33,327 bases of DNA, from assembly GCA_017882855.1 (NCBI GenBank), contig JADGOR010000014.1, forward strand, positions 1 through 33,327, written 5' to 3'. The DNA is from Cellulomonas sp. GTDB lineage: Bacteria; Actinomycetota; Actinomycetes; Actinomycetales; Cellulomonadaceae. The notes below the pieces were generated by a model that worked only from the letters and a program-made list of their open reading frames with translations, had not been told where the DNA came from and ran no database searches. The position numbers and the translations under genes are program-made. Positions 16,088-24,688 of the stretch are shown here, one piece after another (the stretch's first letter is position 1; the number at the start of each line of letters is the position of its first letter).

Positions 16088-17713
16088 TCAGCCCTCCTCG
16101 GGCACCATGACGATCGCGCCGCAGGGGCACTCGGACGCGCAGATGCCGCAGCCCTTGCAGTAGTCGAGATCGATCTTGAACCGGTTTCCCGGCCCGAGCT
16201 TGATCACCGCGTTGTCCGGGCACACGCCGAAGCAGTTGTCGCACTCGAAGCAGTTGCCGCAGGACATGCAGCGCCGGGCCTCGTAGAGCGCGGTCGACGC
16301 ATCGAGACCCTGCACGACCTCGTCGAAGGTCGACGCGCGACGGGCCGCCTCGAGCCGCGGGCGAACCGCGTGCGGTGCGTCGGCGTAGTACCAGGGGTTG
16401 AGCTTGTCGAACTCGGCCACCGGGTGCTTCGACGGCTCGGGCCGCTCGCCACCGCGCAACCACGCGTCGATGTTCCGGGCCGCCTTCTTGCCGTGCCCGA
16501 CGCCGACCGTGACGGTCCGCTCGGCCGGCACCATGTCGCCACCGGCGAAGATGCCCGGGTACCCGGTCATCATGTGCTCGTCGACCTTCACGACGCCGTC
16601 GCTGACCTCGAGGCCGGGGACGTCCTCGAGCAGGCTGAGGTCGCTCTCCTGGCCGAGCGCGAGAACGAGTGAGTCCGCTTCGAGCTCTTCGAACTCGCCG
16701 GTCGGCTGGGGGAAGCCGGACGCGTCGAGCGCCATCTTCTCGATCATGAGCTTGCCGGCGTCGGCGTGCTTGACGGTGGAGAGCCACTTCATCAGGACGC
16801 CCTCCTCGAGGGCCTCCTCGACCTCGGAGTCGTTCGCCGGCATCCGCTCGCGGGTGCGCCGGTAGACGATCACGGCCTCCTCGGCGCCCAGCCGCTTCGC
16901 GGTCCGGGCGACGTCGACCGCGGTGTTGCCACCGCCATAGATCGCCACGCGGCGTCCGAGCAGCGGCAGCTCGCCGTCCTCGACGTCGTGCAGGACGCTG
17001 ACCGCGTCGAGGATGCGCGCGGCCTCGCCGGCGGGCACGTAGGCCCGCTTGCCGATCTGCGCACCGACGGCCAGGAACACGGCGTCGAAGCCACCCGCCG
17101 TCATCTCGTCCAGCGCGTGCTCGGTCCGGTGCTCGAGCTCGAAGGTCACGCCCATCTCGGCGACGCGCTTGATCTCGGCGTCGAGGACGGTGCGCGGCAG
17201 CCGGTACTTCGGGATGCCGAAGCGCATCATGCCGCCGGGGAGCGGCGCGGCATCGCGAAGAGTCACGGCATGGCCGAGCCGGCGCAAGTGGTACGCGGCG
17301 GAAAGACCGGACGGTCCAGCACCGACGACGAGAACCCGCTTGCCGCTGTCCGGCGCCGGAACCGGCAGGCTCCAGCCCTGTTCGAGGGCCATGTCGCCGA
17401 GGAACCGCTCGACCGAGTTGATGCCGACGGCCTCGTCCACCTTGCCGCGGTTGCAGACGCTCTGGCACGGGTGGTAGCAGACGCGGCCCATGATCGCCGG
17501 GAAGGGGTTCTCCTCGACCAGGGTCCGCCACGCCTTCTCGTACGAGCCGTCCTCGGCGTCGTACAGCCACTTCTGGATGTTCTCGCCGGCCGGGCAGGCC
17601 TGGTTGCACGGGGGCAACAGGTCCACGTACATCGGGCGCTCGACGCGCCACGAACCGGTCTGGTTCGCCAGGCTGGACCCGACGTCCAGGGTGATCGCGA
17701 ACGGCTTGTCCAT
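16088..17713 (-). CDS. GltD-like FAD/NAD(P) oxidoreductase fused to a 2x[4Fe-4S] ferredoxin domain (delta-like subunit)
   Basis: A 541-aa protein. The N-terminal part has the cysteine set of the glutamate-synthase-small-subunit family Fe-S domain (C36, C40, C79, C83, C87), an FAD site VGAGPSG (130-136) and a second dinucleotide site YGGGNTA in the middle. The last 60 or so residues form a two-cluster ferredoxin domain: CMSCGNCFECDNC with a following CP, and CKGCGICASECP. This places the electron-accepting delta subunit and an NAD(P)H-linked flavoprotein in one chain, so electrons from 2-oxoacid oxidation could go directly to NAD(P). The start ATG 17713 shares a base with the beta-subunit stop (TGATG), indicating translational coupling and shared stoichiometry. 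An annotation as glutamate synthase small subunit would be misleading, since no large subunit is near. Confidence 0.9.
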   Translation of the reverse strand: MDKPFAITLDVGSSLANQTGSWRVERPMYVDLLPPCNQACPAGENIQKWLYDAEDGSYEKAWRTLVEENPFPAIMGRVCYHPCQSVCNRGKVDEAVGINSVERFLGDMALEQGWSLPVPAPDSGKRVLVVGAGPSGLSAAYHLRRLGHAVTLRDAAPLPGGMMRFGIPKYRLPRTVLDAEIKRVAEMGVTFELEHRTEHALDEMTAGGFDAVFLAVGAQIGKRAYVPAGEAARILDAVSVLHDVEDGELPLLGRRVAIYGGGNTAVDVARTAKRLGAEEAVIVYRRTRERMPANDSEVEEALEEGVLMKWLSTVKHADAGKLMIEKMALDASGFPQPTGEFEELEADSLVLALGQESDLSLLEDVPGLEVSDGVVKVDEHMMTGYPGIFAGGDMVPAERTVTVGVGHGKKAARNIDAWLRGGERPEPSKHPVAEFDKLNPWYYADAPHAVRPRLEAARRASTFDEVVQGLDASTALYEARRCMSCGNCFECDNCFGVCPDNAVIKLGPGNRFKIDLDYCKGCGICASECPCGAIVMVPEEG

Positions 17714-18768
17714 CACGCCACCTCCACCGGTTCGTTCGACATCGCGGCCGGAACAGCCGGCGCGAGCTCGGGCTCGAGGAGCCCGTACCGCTCAATGTTC
17801 CGGTCCGCCATCGCCTGGAGCTTCTTGATCACGTCGTCACGACGCGTCGGTCGGAACAGGTGCGCGTAGCGGCTCTGCAACTTGAGGTACTCCTCGACCG
17901 GCACCTGGTGGCGGATCTTCGTCGATGAGGTGACCTCGCCGTTCACCGCCTCGAACACCGGGAACAGTCCACTCTGGGTGGCGAGCCGGGCGACCTTGAT
18001 CGTGTCGCACGACGCCGAGCCCCAACCGAGCGGGCACGGGACGAGGACGTGCAGGTAGCGCGCGCCGCGGAACTCCATCGCGCGGGTGGCCTTGGCCTCG
18101 AGGTCGCGAAGGTCCGCCACCGTCGCGGTGGCCACGTAGGGGATCTCGTGAGCCATCGCGATCCGCGGTACGTCCTTGCCCTGGCCGAAGACATTTCCCG
18201 GCTCCGGGCCGACGGTCTGGGTCGTCGCGGTGCGCGCGGCGGGCGGCGTCGCACCAGAGCGCTGCACACCGGTATTCATGTACGCCTGGTTGTCATAGCA
18301 GATGTACAAGACGTCGTCGTTACGCTCGAACATGCCGGACAGGCACGCGAAGCCGATGTCGACCGTCCCGCCGTCGCCGCCCTGGCCGACGACGCGGATG
18401 TCGTCGCGACCCTTGGCGTGCATGGCCGCGGCCACCCCGGTGGCAACCGCCGGCGCGTTGCCGAACAGCGAGTGCAACCACGGGAGCCGCCAGGACGTCT
18501 CGGGGTACGGGGTCGAGAAGACCTCGAGGCAACCGGTCGCGTTCACCGCGATCATCTGGCCCTTGGTGGCCCGCATGATCGCATCGAGCGCGTACCGCGC
18601 GCCGAGCGCCTCGCCGCAACCCTGGCAGGCCCGGTGACCCGAGGTGAGCGAGTTCGCCCGCTCAGGATCGGACTGCACACTTGCCAGATCCGGGTCGAGC
18701 AGGCGGTTGCCGACCGCAAAGCTGCCCACCTGGTAGAACTTCACCGGGACTGCGCCCATGGTTGTCAC
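17713..18768 (-). CDS. porB: 2-oxoacid (pyruvate):ferredoxin oxidoreductase, beta subunit
   Basis: A 351-aa TPP-binding subunit. Iron-sulfur ligands are C48 and C51 (ACQGCGEA), C80 (NATGC) and a Cys at 245 (VPCPLGWG). The TPP/Mg motif runs from GDGGTVDIG (131-139) to DNQAYMNTG (159-167). The protein decarboxylates the 2-oxoacid on TPP and passes electrons to a [4Fe-4S] cluster. It carries about 40 extra N-terminal residues before the conserved SGHRACQGCG. GTG 18768 sits three nt after AAGGAG; ATG 18759 is 12 nt after it and is an alternative. It lies 17 nt after the alpha gene and overlaps the following flavoprotein gene. Confidence 0.93.
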   Translation of the reverse strand: MTTMGAVPVKFYQVGSFAVGNRLLDPDLASVQSDPERANSLTSGHRACQGCGEALGARYALDAIMRATKGQMIAVNATGCLEVFSTPYPETSWRLPWLHSLFGNAPAVATGVAAAMHAKGRDDIRVVGQGGDGGTVDIGFACLSGMFERNDDVLYICYDNQAYMNTGVQRSGATPPAARTATTQTVGPEPGNVFGQGKDVPRIAMAHEIPYVATATVADLRDLEAKATRAMEFRGARYLHVLVPCPLGWGSASCDTIKVARLATQSGLFPVFEAVNGEVTSSTKIRHQVPVEEYLKLQSRYAHLFRPTRRDDVIKKLQAMADRNIERYGLLEPELAPAVPAAMSNEPVEVA

Positions 18769-18785
18769 TTTCTCCTTCGCGCGAT

Positions 18786-20039
18786 CTAGTGCAGTCGTGG
18801 TCCGACCGCGCCGACATCGCGCAGCATGTTCTCGGCACTCGGTCCCGAGCGGCGGTTCGCGCGCTCCCGGGCGAGCTCGCGCTCGACCAGCTCGTGGTCG
18901 AGATCGAGGAAGGTGAGCGGCTCGAGCTCGTCGCGCCCGGCCTGCTCGAACAGCGTGTGCAGGGAGTCCTTGCCGATCGGTCGACCGCCGAGCCCTGCCA
19001 CCACCGTGTAGTTGGCCGTCGGCTGCCCGGCGAGCGCGGTCCGCACGTTGGACGAGACGATCCCGCCGATCCCCACCGCGAACGCCTTCTCGAGCACGAC
19101 GACGCGCTTCGCCCCGGCGAGTGCCTCCCGGAGGGCGTCGAGCGGGAACGGCCGGAACGAGGTGATCCCGAGCACACCGATCGAGACGCCCTGGTCCCGC
19201 ATCTCGTCGACGACGTCCTTGATCGTCCCGAGAATCGAGCCGAGCGCGATGACGACGGTCTCCGCGTCCTGGATCCGGTACGGACGGACCAGACCGCCCG
19301 AGTCCCGGCCGAAGGCGCGCTTGAAGTCCGCCGATACCTGGGGGATCAGCTCGAGCGCCTGCATCTGCCGGGCATGCGCGAGATAGCGCACCTCGGTGAA
19401 CGCCTCCGGCCCGACCATCGAGCCGATCGATACGGGCTCGTCCGGGTCGAGGACCTGGCGCGGGACGAAGGGCGGCAGGAACGCGTCCACCTGGGCTTGC
19501 TCGGGGACGTCGACCTGCTCGTACGCGTGGGTGAGGATGAAGCCGTCCATGCAGACCATCACCGGGAGGGACAGCTCCTCGGCGATCAGGAAGGCCTGCA
19601 CGTGCAGGTCGGTCGCCTCCTGGTTCGTCTCCGCATACAGCTGGATCCAGCCGGAGTCGCGCTGCGACATCGCGTCGCTGTGATCGTTCCAGATGTTGAT
19701 CGGGGCGCCGATCGCGCGGTTCGCGACGGTCATCACGATCGGTAGACCGAGGCCGGAGGCGTTGTAGACCGCCTCGACCATGTAGAGGAGGCCCTGGCTC
19801 GCGGTGGCGGTATAGGCCCGGGCGCCTGCCGCCGACGCGCCGATCGCCACCGACATCGCGGCGAACTCGGACTCGACGTTGACGAACTCGCAGCTCGTCA
19901 GGGTCCCCGCCTTCACCATCCGGCTCAGGCCTTCGACGATGTGGGTCTGGGGGGAGATCGGGTACGCGCAGATCACCTCAGGCCGGCAGGCCGCTACGGC
20001 CTCGGCCACTGCCATCGAACCCTCAACCTGCTTGAGCAT
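18786..20039 (-). CDS. porA: 2-oxoacid (pyruvate):ferredoxin oxidoreductase, alpha subunit
   Basis: A 417-aa subunit with the substrate/TPP-side motifs of the family: YPISPQTHIVE near the start, ASQGLLYMVE and the IWNDHSDAMSQRDSGW block. The IWNDHSD signature is typical of pyruvate-type enzymes, so pyruvate is the best substrate guess over 2-oxoglutarate or branched-chain oxoacids. The transketolase C-terminal-like domain (about 260-370) includes LGSILGT and the RPFP motif. ATG 20039 is chosen because GAGGAG lies seven nt upstream, inside the end of the gamma gene, giving a 17-nt overlap. The upstream TTG 20054 is less likely. Confidence 0.94.
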   Translation of the reverse strand: MLKQVEGSMAVAEAVAACRPEVICAYPISPQTHIVEGLSRMVKAGTLTSCEFVNVESEFAAMSVAIGASAAGARAYTATASQGLLYMVEAVYNASGLGLPIVMTVANRAIGAPINIWNDHSDAMSQRDSGWIQLYAETNQEATDLHVQAFLIAEELSLPVMVCMDGFILTHAYEQVDVPEQAQVDAFLPPFVPRQVLDPDEPVSIGSMVGPEAFTEVRYLAHARQMQALELIPQVSADFKRAFGRDSGGLVRPYRIQDAETVVIALGSILGTIKDVVDEMRDQGVSIGVLGITSFRPFPLDALREALAGAKRVVVLEKAFAVGIGGIVSSNVRTALAGQPTANYTVVAGLGGRPIGKDSLHTLFEQAGRDELEPLTFLDLDHELVERELARERANRRSGPSAENMLRDVGAVGPRLH

Positions 20040-20616
20040 CCACCCGCTCCTCAACCTGCGACTGCACCAGCTCGAACGCGGCCGTTGCCGCGGCGATGTT
20101 TCCGTCGGCGACCGAACCGTGGAACTTCTGCCGGACGGCGTCGACCACCGAGGGCAACGAGACGATTCCGGTCAGAGCCGCGAGGCCACCGAGCAGGACG
20201 ATGTTCGGCACTGGGCGGCCAAGGTGTTCGAGGGCCAGATCGGTGGCCGGCACCGTGACGATCCGGGAGGCAGTCATGCCTCCGGTCAGGTCCCCGATGC
20301 CGAGGCTCTCGAGCGAGTGCGCGGAGTTCACCAGGACGTAGCCGCCGTCGACCAGACCGCTGAAGACGTCGACGTGGTGCAGCAGCGTGGTGTCCTGGAC
20401 GATGACGGCATTCGGGTTCATCACGGGTTCGCGGACCCGGATCTCGGTGGCGGAGATCCGACAGAAAGCGACGACCGGTGCGCCGGTCCGTTCGGACCCG
20501 AAGCTCGGGAACGCTTGCGCGTGCCGCCCCTCGGCAAATGCAGCAACGGACAACAGCTCGGCGGCAGTGACGACGCCTTGACCGCCACGACCATGGATTC
20601 GAACCTGGAACACCAT
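20023..20616 (-). CDS. porC: 2-oxoacid (pyruvate):ferredoxin oxidoreductase, gamma subunit
   Basis: A 197-aa protein with the gamma-domain motif HGRGGQGVVTAAELL at residues 8-22, then SFGSERTGAPVVAFCRIS. It is the usual length for a free-standing gamma subunit, which binds CoA and holds the complex together. It is the first gene of the gamma-alpha-beta-flavoprotein operon. ATG 20616 has a strong GGAGGG a few nt upstream. A perfect GGGAC-N4-GTCCC dyad lies 53 nt before it. Confidence 0.93.
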   Translation of the reverse strand: MVFQVRIHGRGGQGVVTAAELLSVAAFAEGRHAQAFPSFGSERTGAPVVAFCRISATEIRVREPVMNPNAVIVQDTTLLHHVDVFSGLVDGGYVLVNSAHSLESLGIGDLTGGMTASRIVTVPATDLALEHLGRPVPNIVLLGGLAALTGIVSLPSVVDAVRQKFHGSVADGNIAAATAAFELVQSQVEERVDAQAG

Positions 20617-20668
20617 TGTTCCCTCCCTCGGTAATCTCCATGCTCACCCCGCCGCCGAACCCGGCCGC

Positions 20669-20682
20669 GGGACGAAGGTCCC
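20669..20682 (-). promoter_or_regulatory. DosR/DevR-like dyad upstream of the oxidoreductase operon
   Basis: Read on the operon strand this is GGGACCTTCGTCCC: perfect 5-bp arms GGGAC/GTCCC with a 4-nt centre. The M. tuberculosis DosR box has a GGGACTTWAGTCCC-like core with the same arms and spacing. It is placed 53 nt before the gamma start, near where a -35 region or an activator would sit. Binding by a DosR-type regulator is inference; no such regulator gene is in the window. Confidence 0.5.
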
Positions 20683-20819
20683 TTCCGGTCGGTTCCCGGC
20701 AGTCGGCCCGTCCGACGCCGCACCCGGCCCGTCGCTAGCGGCTCCCAGCGGGTCGTGCGAGAGTTCGACGGAGCGCGGCCGCACGACGCCGCACGAGGGA
20801 CCGAGGGAGAACACCGCGC

Positions 20820-21839
20820 ATGGGCGTCGCGAACATCGCCATCTACGGGAACGGTTCGCTGACCGACGGCGCACCGAGCCTCGAGGACACCTTCGAGTAC
20901 CTCCGGGATCACGGCGGGATGGCCTGGATCTCGCTCGAGGGGCCGATCGCCGCGGACATCCGGGCGATCGCCGACGAGTTCTCCATCCACGCGTTGCCGA
21001 TCGACGACGCGATCAGCGCCCATCAGCGGCCCAAGCTGGAGAAGTACGGCGACGTCTTCTTCGTCGTGCTCCGACCGGCGTGCTACCTCGCCGCGGAGGC
21101 GCGCGTCGTCATCGGCGAGCTGCACGTCTTCATGGGCAAGAACTTCATCGTGACGATCCGCCACCCCGATGCGCCCGCGCTCGACTCGGTGCGCGACCGG
21201 CTCGCCTCATCGCCGGAGCTGCTCCAGAACGGCCCGCCCGGGGTGCTGTACGCGATCCTCGACCGGATCGTCGACGACTACGCGCCCGTCGTCGGCGGGC
21301 TCGAGGACAACATCGACGTGATCGAGGACGAGGTGTTCAGCGGTGGCGACCAAGATGTCTCGCGCCGGATCTACGAGCTGATCCGCGAGGTGATGGGCTT
21401 CCAGCGGGCGACCCAGCCGCTCGACGACCTGCTCGACGCTCTGCACACGACCTTCGAGCAGGCCGGCTTCGACGACGACCTGCTCAGCCACCTGCGCGAC
21501 GTCGAGGACCACTCCACCCGGGTGATCGAGCGGGCGGACGGGTTCCGGGACCTTCTGCACAGCATCCTGACCGTGCACGCAACCCTGGTGGCGCAACGAC
21601 AGAACGGGGAGTCGCAGCGCCTCACCGCGTCGAGCCTCGAGCAGAACGAGCAGATCAAGCGGATCTCGTCGTGGGCGGCCATCCTGTTCGCGCCGACCCT
21701 GGTCGCGTCGATCTACGGGATGAACTTCCGGCACATGCCCGAGCTCAGCTGGCTCGCGGGCTACCCGCTCGCGCTCGGCCTGATGGTCGCGACCTCGGTG
21801 GTGCTGTACACCGAGTTCCGCAAGCGCGGCTGGATCTGA
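20820..21839 (+). CDS. corA: CorA-family Mg2+/Co2+ transporter
   Basis: A 339-aa protein with an N-terminal cytoplasmic alpha/beta domain, a long helical stalk (about 160-280) and two C-terminal membrane helices. The family signature YGMNF is at 299-303 at the end of the first helix. The GMN triad forms the selectivity filter of the pentameric channel. The loop after GMN carries an acidic residue (MPEL), as in true CorA proteins. The cytoplasmic C-terminus is basic (RKRGWI). ATG 20820 follows GAGGGAG by about ten nt. It is divergent from the oxidoreductase operon and shows no functional tie to it. Confidence 0.93.
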   Translation: MGVANIAIYGNGSLTDGAPSLEDTFEYLRDHGGMAWISLEGPIAADIRAIADEFSIHALPIDDAISAHQRPKLEKYGDVFFVVLRPACYLAAEARVVIGELHVFMGKNFIVTIRHPDAPALDSVRDRLASSPELLQNGPPGVLYAILDRIVDDYAPVVGGLEDNIDVIEDEVFSGGDQDVSRRIYELIREVMGFQRATQPLDDLLDALHTTFEQAGFDDDLLSHLRDVEDHSTRVIERADGFRDLLHSILTVHATLVAQRQNGESQRLTASSLEQNEQIKRISSWAAILFAPTLVASIYGMNFRHMPELSWLAGYPLALGLMVATSVVLYTEFRKRGWI

Positions 21840-21936
21840 GCCGACGGCGAGCTCGGGCCGGCTGCGGTCCGTCGCAGATCGGGAACGATCCGTAGGATCG
21901 AACAATCCACCCGTACCCACCCATCGGAGCAGCTGG

Positions 21937-22710
21937 ATGGCTCGATTCTTCGTCACGGGCTCGAGCGACGGGATCGGACGCGAGACGGCGCGGCAGCTGA
22001 TCGCGGCCGGCCATCACGTGGTCCTGCACGCCCGTACGGTGGTTCGCGCCGGGGACGCGCGGCGGGCTCTGCCCAAGGCGGCCGGCGTCGTCGTCGGCGA
22101 CCTCGCCTCGCTGTCCCAGACCCGCGACCTCGCCCGCACCGCGGCCGACGCCGGGCCCTTCGACGCGGTCGTCCACAATGCGGGGGTCGGTGGGCAGCTG
22201 ACGGACCGTACCCCCACGACCGACGGGCTGGAGCGCATCTTCCAGGTCAACGTGGTCGCGCCCTACCTGCTCACTGCGATCATGCCGACGCCGAAGCGAC
22301 TCGTATACCTGACGTCCCGACTGCAGTCAGCAGGCCGCGCGCACCTCGACGACCTGCAGTGGGAGCAGCGCGACTGGGACGGCAGGCAGGCGTACTGCGA
22401 CTCGAAGCTGTACGACCTGATGCTCGCGCTCGCGGTCGCCCGGCTGTGGCCGCACGTCATCACGAACGGGGTCGACCCCGGCTGGATCCGGACCCGGATG
22501 GGTGGACCCGGTGCCACCGACGACCTCCCCGAGGGTGCGGATACGCAAGTCTGGCTGGCGAGCGCGAGCGAGCCGGCGGCGCTGGCGACCGGGCGCTACC
22601 TCAAGCACCGGGTCGAGCAGAGGCCGAACCCGCAAGCGCTGGACGTGGACCTGCAGAGCGGGCTGCTTGCCGCGCTCGACACGATCACCGGCGTCCAGCT
22701 CACCTCCTAG
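21937..22710 (+). CDS. Short-chain dehydrogenase/reductase
   Basis: A 257-aa Rossmann-fold protein with cofactor motif TGSSDGIG (7-14), NAG at 81-83, and catalytic Ser127, Tyr153 and Lys157 (YCDSK). The NAG-to-YxxxK spacing and PGWIRTRMG after it are standard for the classical/atypical SDR class that resembles retinol- and protochlorophyllide-reductase-like enzymes. The substrate cannot be told. A short dyad CGATCC-GTA-GGATCG (21886-21900) includes a possible -10 (TAGGAT, 21893-21898) about 38 nt before the start. Confidence 0.88.
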   Translation: MARFFVTGSSDGIGRETARQLIAAGHHVVLHARTVVRAGDARRALPKAAGVVVGDLASLSQTRDLARTAADAGPFDAVVHNAGVGGQLTDRTPTTDGLERIFQVNVVAPYLLTAIMPTPKRLVYLTSRLQSAGRAHLDDLQWEQRDWDGRQAYCDSKLYDLMLALAVARLWPHVITNGVDPGWIRTRMGGPGATDDLPEGADTQVWLASASEPAALATGRYLKHRVEQRPNPQALDVDLQSGLLAALDTITGVQLTS

Positions 22711-22826
22711 CCCCCGCGGAATGCCCGAGGGTCCGGCGAGCCACGTCGCGCAAAGGGCACCTAGGGTGGCAGTGCACCTCCGGCGTCCGACGACGCCGGA
22801 CAGCCCACGTTCGAGGAGCTCTCGCG

Positions 22827-23792
22827 ATGACCTGGCTCGTGACCGGCGGCGCCGGCTACATCGGCGCGCACGTAGTGGACGCCTTCCGCACAGCGGACCT
22901 CCCTGTCGTCGTGCTGGACGACCTCTCAACGGGGTTCCACACCTTCGTCCCGTCCGGCGTGCCGTTCGCGATGGGCTCGGTACTCGACACGGAGTTCGTG
23001 CGCGGGGTGATCCGCGAGAACGACGTGACCGGCGTCGTCCACGTGGCCGGGTACAAGTACGCGGGCGTGTCCGTGCGGCGGCCCGTCCACACGTACCAGC
23101 AGAACGTGACCGGTACCGCTTGCATCCTGGCTGCGATGGCCGAGGAGGGAGTCGGTGCCATCGTCTTCTCCTCGAGCGCAGCCGTGTACGGCACACCGCA
23201 GGTCGACCTGGTCACCGAGGACACCCCGACGGCGCCCGAGTCGCCCTACGGCGAGAGCAAGCTCGTCGCCGAGTGGTTGTTGCGCGACCAGGAGCGAGCC
23301 ACCGGGCTGAAGCAGACCTCGCTGCGGTACTTCAACGTCGTCGGCTCGAGCGCACCCGGCGTGTACGACACCAGCCCGCACAACCTCTTCCCGCTCATCT
23401 TCGACGCTCTGGCCGACGGCCGTACGCCGACGATCAACGGCGACGACTACCCGACCCCGGACGGCACCTGCGTGCGGGACTACGTCGACGTCGGGGACCT
23501 CGCCGCCTCGCACGTCGCCGCGGCGCGGGTCCTGGCCGACGGCGGGACGCTGCGCCCCGTCTACAACCTCGGCAGCGGCACGGGGTCGTCCGTCCGGGAG
23601 ATCATGAGCGCCGCCGCGAGCGTGACTGGGATGGACTTCGAGCCCTCGATCGGGCCGCGGCGCCCCGGCGACCCGGCCCGGATCGTGGCCTCCGGCGAGC
23701 TCGCAGCGCGGGATCTCGGCTGGCGGATGCGGCACTCGCTGACAGAGATGGTCGCGAGCGCGTGGGCCGAGCGCCAGGCCCACACCAGGTAG
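22827..23792 (+). CDS. galE: UDP-glucose 4-epimerase
   Basis: A 321-aa extended SDR. NAD motif GGAGYIG is at 7-13 and VVLDDLSTG at 28-36, as in GalE. The catalytic region has SSSAAVYG (115-122), then Tyr141 and Lys145 (SPYGESK). RYFNVVGS and the VRDYVDVGDLA segment, typical of GalE, follow. It interconverts UDP-glucose and UDP-galactose for cell-surface polysaccharide or galactose use. ATG 22827 has GAGGAG 8 nt upstream. TAGGGT at 22762-22767 is a fair -10 candidate. The next SDR gene begins 43 nt after its stop and is probably cotranscribed. Confidence 0.92.
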   Translation: MTWLVTGGAGYIGAHVVDAFRTADLPVVVLDDLSTGFHTFVPSGVPFAMGSVLDTEFVRGVIRENDVTGVVHVAGYKYAGVSVRRPVHTYQQNVTGTACILAAMAEEGVGAIVFSSSAAVYGTPQVDLVTEDTPTAPESPYGESKLVAEWLLRDQERATGLKQTSLRYFNVVGSSAPGVYDTSPHNLFPLIFDALADGRTPTINGDDYPTPDGTCVRDYVDVGDLAASHVAAARVLADGGTLRPVYNLGSGTGSSVREIMSAAASVTGMDFEPSIGPRRPGDPARIVASGELAARDLGWRMRHSLTEMVASAWAERQAHTR

Positions 23793-23835
23793 ATCCGGCA
23801 ACCCTCGAACGCGTAACCCCCGTCAAGGAGCCCTG

Positions 23836-24660
23836 ATGCTCGCGGACCCGATCCTCATCACCGGCTGCAGCAGCGGCATCGGCCGCGCGACCGCCGAGGC
23901 GCTGCTCGCGTCGGGGCACACCGTGTACGCCACGGCCCGGCGCCTGGCGACCCTCGCCGATCTGGCCGCCCGCGGCGCCCACACCTTCGCGCTCGATGTC
24001 ACGGACGAGGCTTCGATGGCTGCAGCTGTCGCGGTCGTCGAAGCCGAGCACGGCTCGGTCGGAACCTTGATCAACAACGCCGGCTACGGCGAGTACGGGC
24101 CGGTCGAGGAGGTGCCGATGGATGCTGTCCGGCAGGAGTTCGAGACCAACGTCTTCGGGCTCGGGCGGATGTGCCAGCTGGTCCTCCCGGGCATGCGCGC
24201 CGCCGGCCACGGACGGATCGTCAACATCTCCTCGATGGGCGGCCGCCTCACGTTCCCGACCGGGGGGTGGTACCACGCGAGCAAGTACGCGGTGGAGTCG
24301 CTCAGCGACGCGCTGCGCGTCGAGGTCGCGCCGTTCGGCGTCGACGTCGTGCTGGTCGAGCCGGGGATGATCCGGACCGAGTTCGACGCGGTCGCCTCGA
24401 GCGGCCTCCGATCGCACGACGACGGGCCGTACGCAGCGCTTCGCCGCCACTCGGACGAGACGACGCGACGGAGCTACGCCTCTCGGCTGGCCATCGATCC
24501 CGCGCGACTCGCTCGGGTGATCGCGCGCGCGGTCGAAGCCCGCCGCCCGCGTCCGCGATACCTGGTGACCCCGTTCGCCAAGGCAACGGTCCATCTGCGG
24601 CGCCTCGCCGGCGGGCGCGTGTGGGACGCCGTCGTGCGTCGGAGCTACCGGATCAAGTGA
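23836..24660 (+). CDS. Short-chain dehydrogenase/reductase (oxidoreductase)
   Basis: A 274-aa classical SDR with GCSSGIG (10-16), NNAG (80-83), Ser132/133, Tyr146 and Lys150 (YHASK), then PGMIRTEF after the active site. AAGGAG lies six nt before ATG 23836. The C-terminal part (RPRPRYLVTPFAKATVHLRR) is like that of the broad group named SDR oxidoreductases acting on lipids or steroids, but the substrate is unknown. It is likely cotranscribed with galE and convergent with the small metallopeptidase (28-nt gap). Confidence 0.87.
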   Translation: MLADPILITGCSSGIGRATAEALLASGHTVYATARRLATLADLAARGAHTFALDVTDEASMAAAVAVVEAEHGSVGTLINNAGYGEYGPVEEVPMDAVRQEFETNVFGLGRMCQLVLPGMRAAGHGRIVNISSMGGRLTFPTGGWYHASKYAVESLSDALRVEVAPFGVDVVLVEPGMIRTEFDAVASSGLRSHDDGPYAALRRHSDETTRRSYASRLAIDPARLARVIARAVEARRPRPRYLVTPFAKATVHLRRLAGGRVWDAVVRRSYRIK

Positions 24661-24688
24661 CGGACCCACACCGCCCGACACGCACGGC

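Noticed and set aside
16088-17713. Glutamate synthase small subunit
   Set aside because: No large subunit nearby, translationally coupled to the oxidoreductase beta gene, and a ferredoxin domain is fused at the C-terminus.
15954-17795. Extension of the subtilase frame upstream to 17795
   Set aside because: The frame is merely open; a signal peptide begins at ATG 15953 and the flavoprotein gene lies in another frame.
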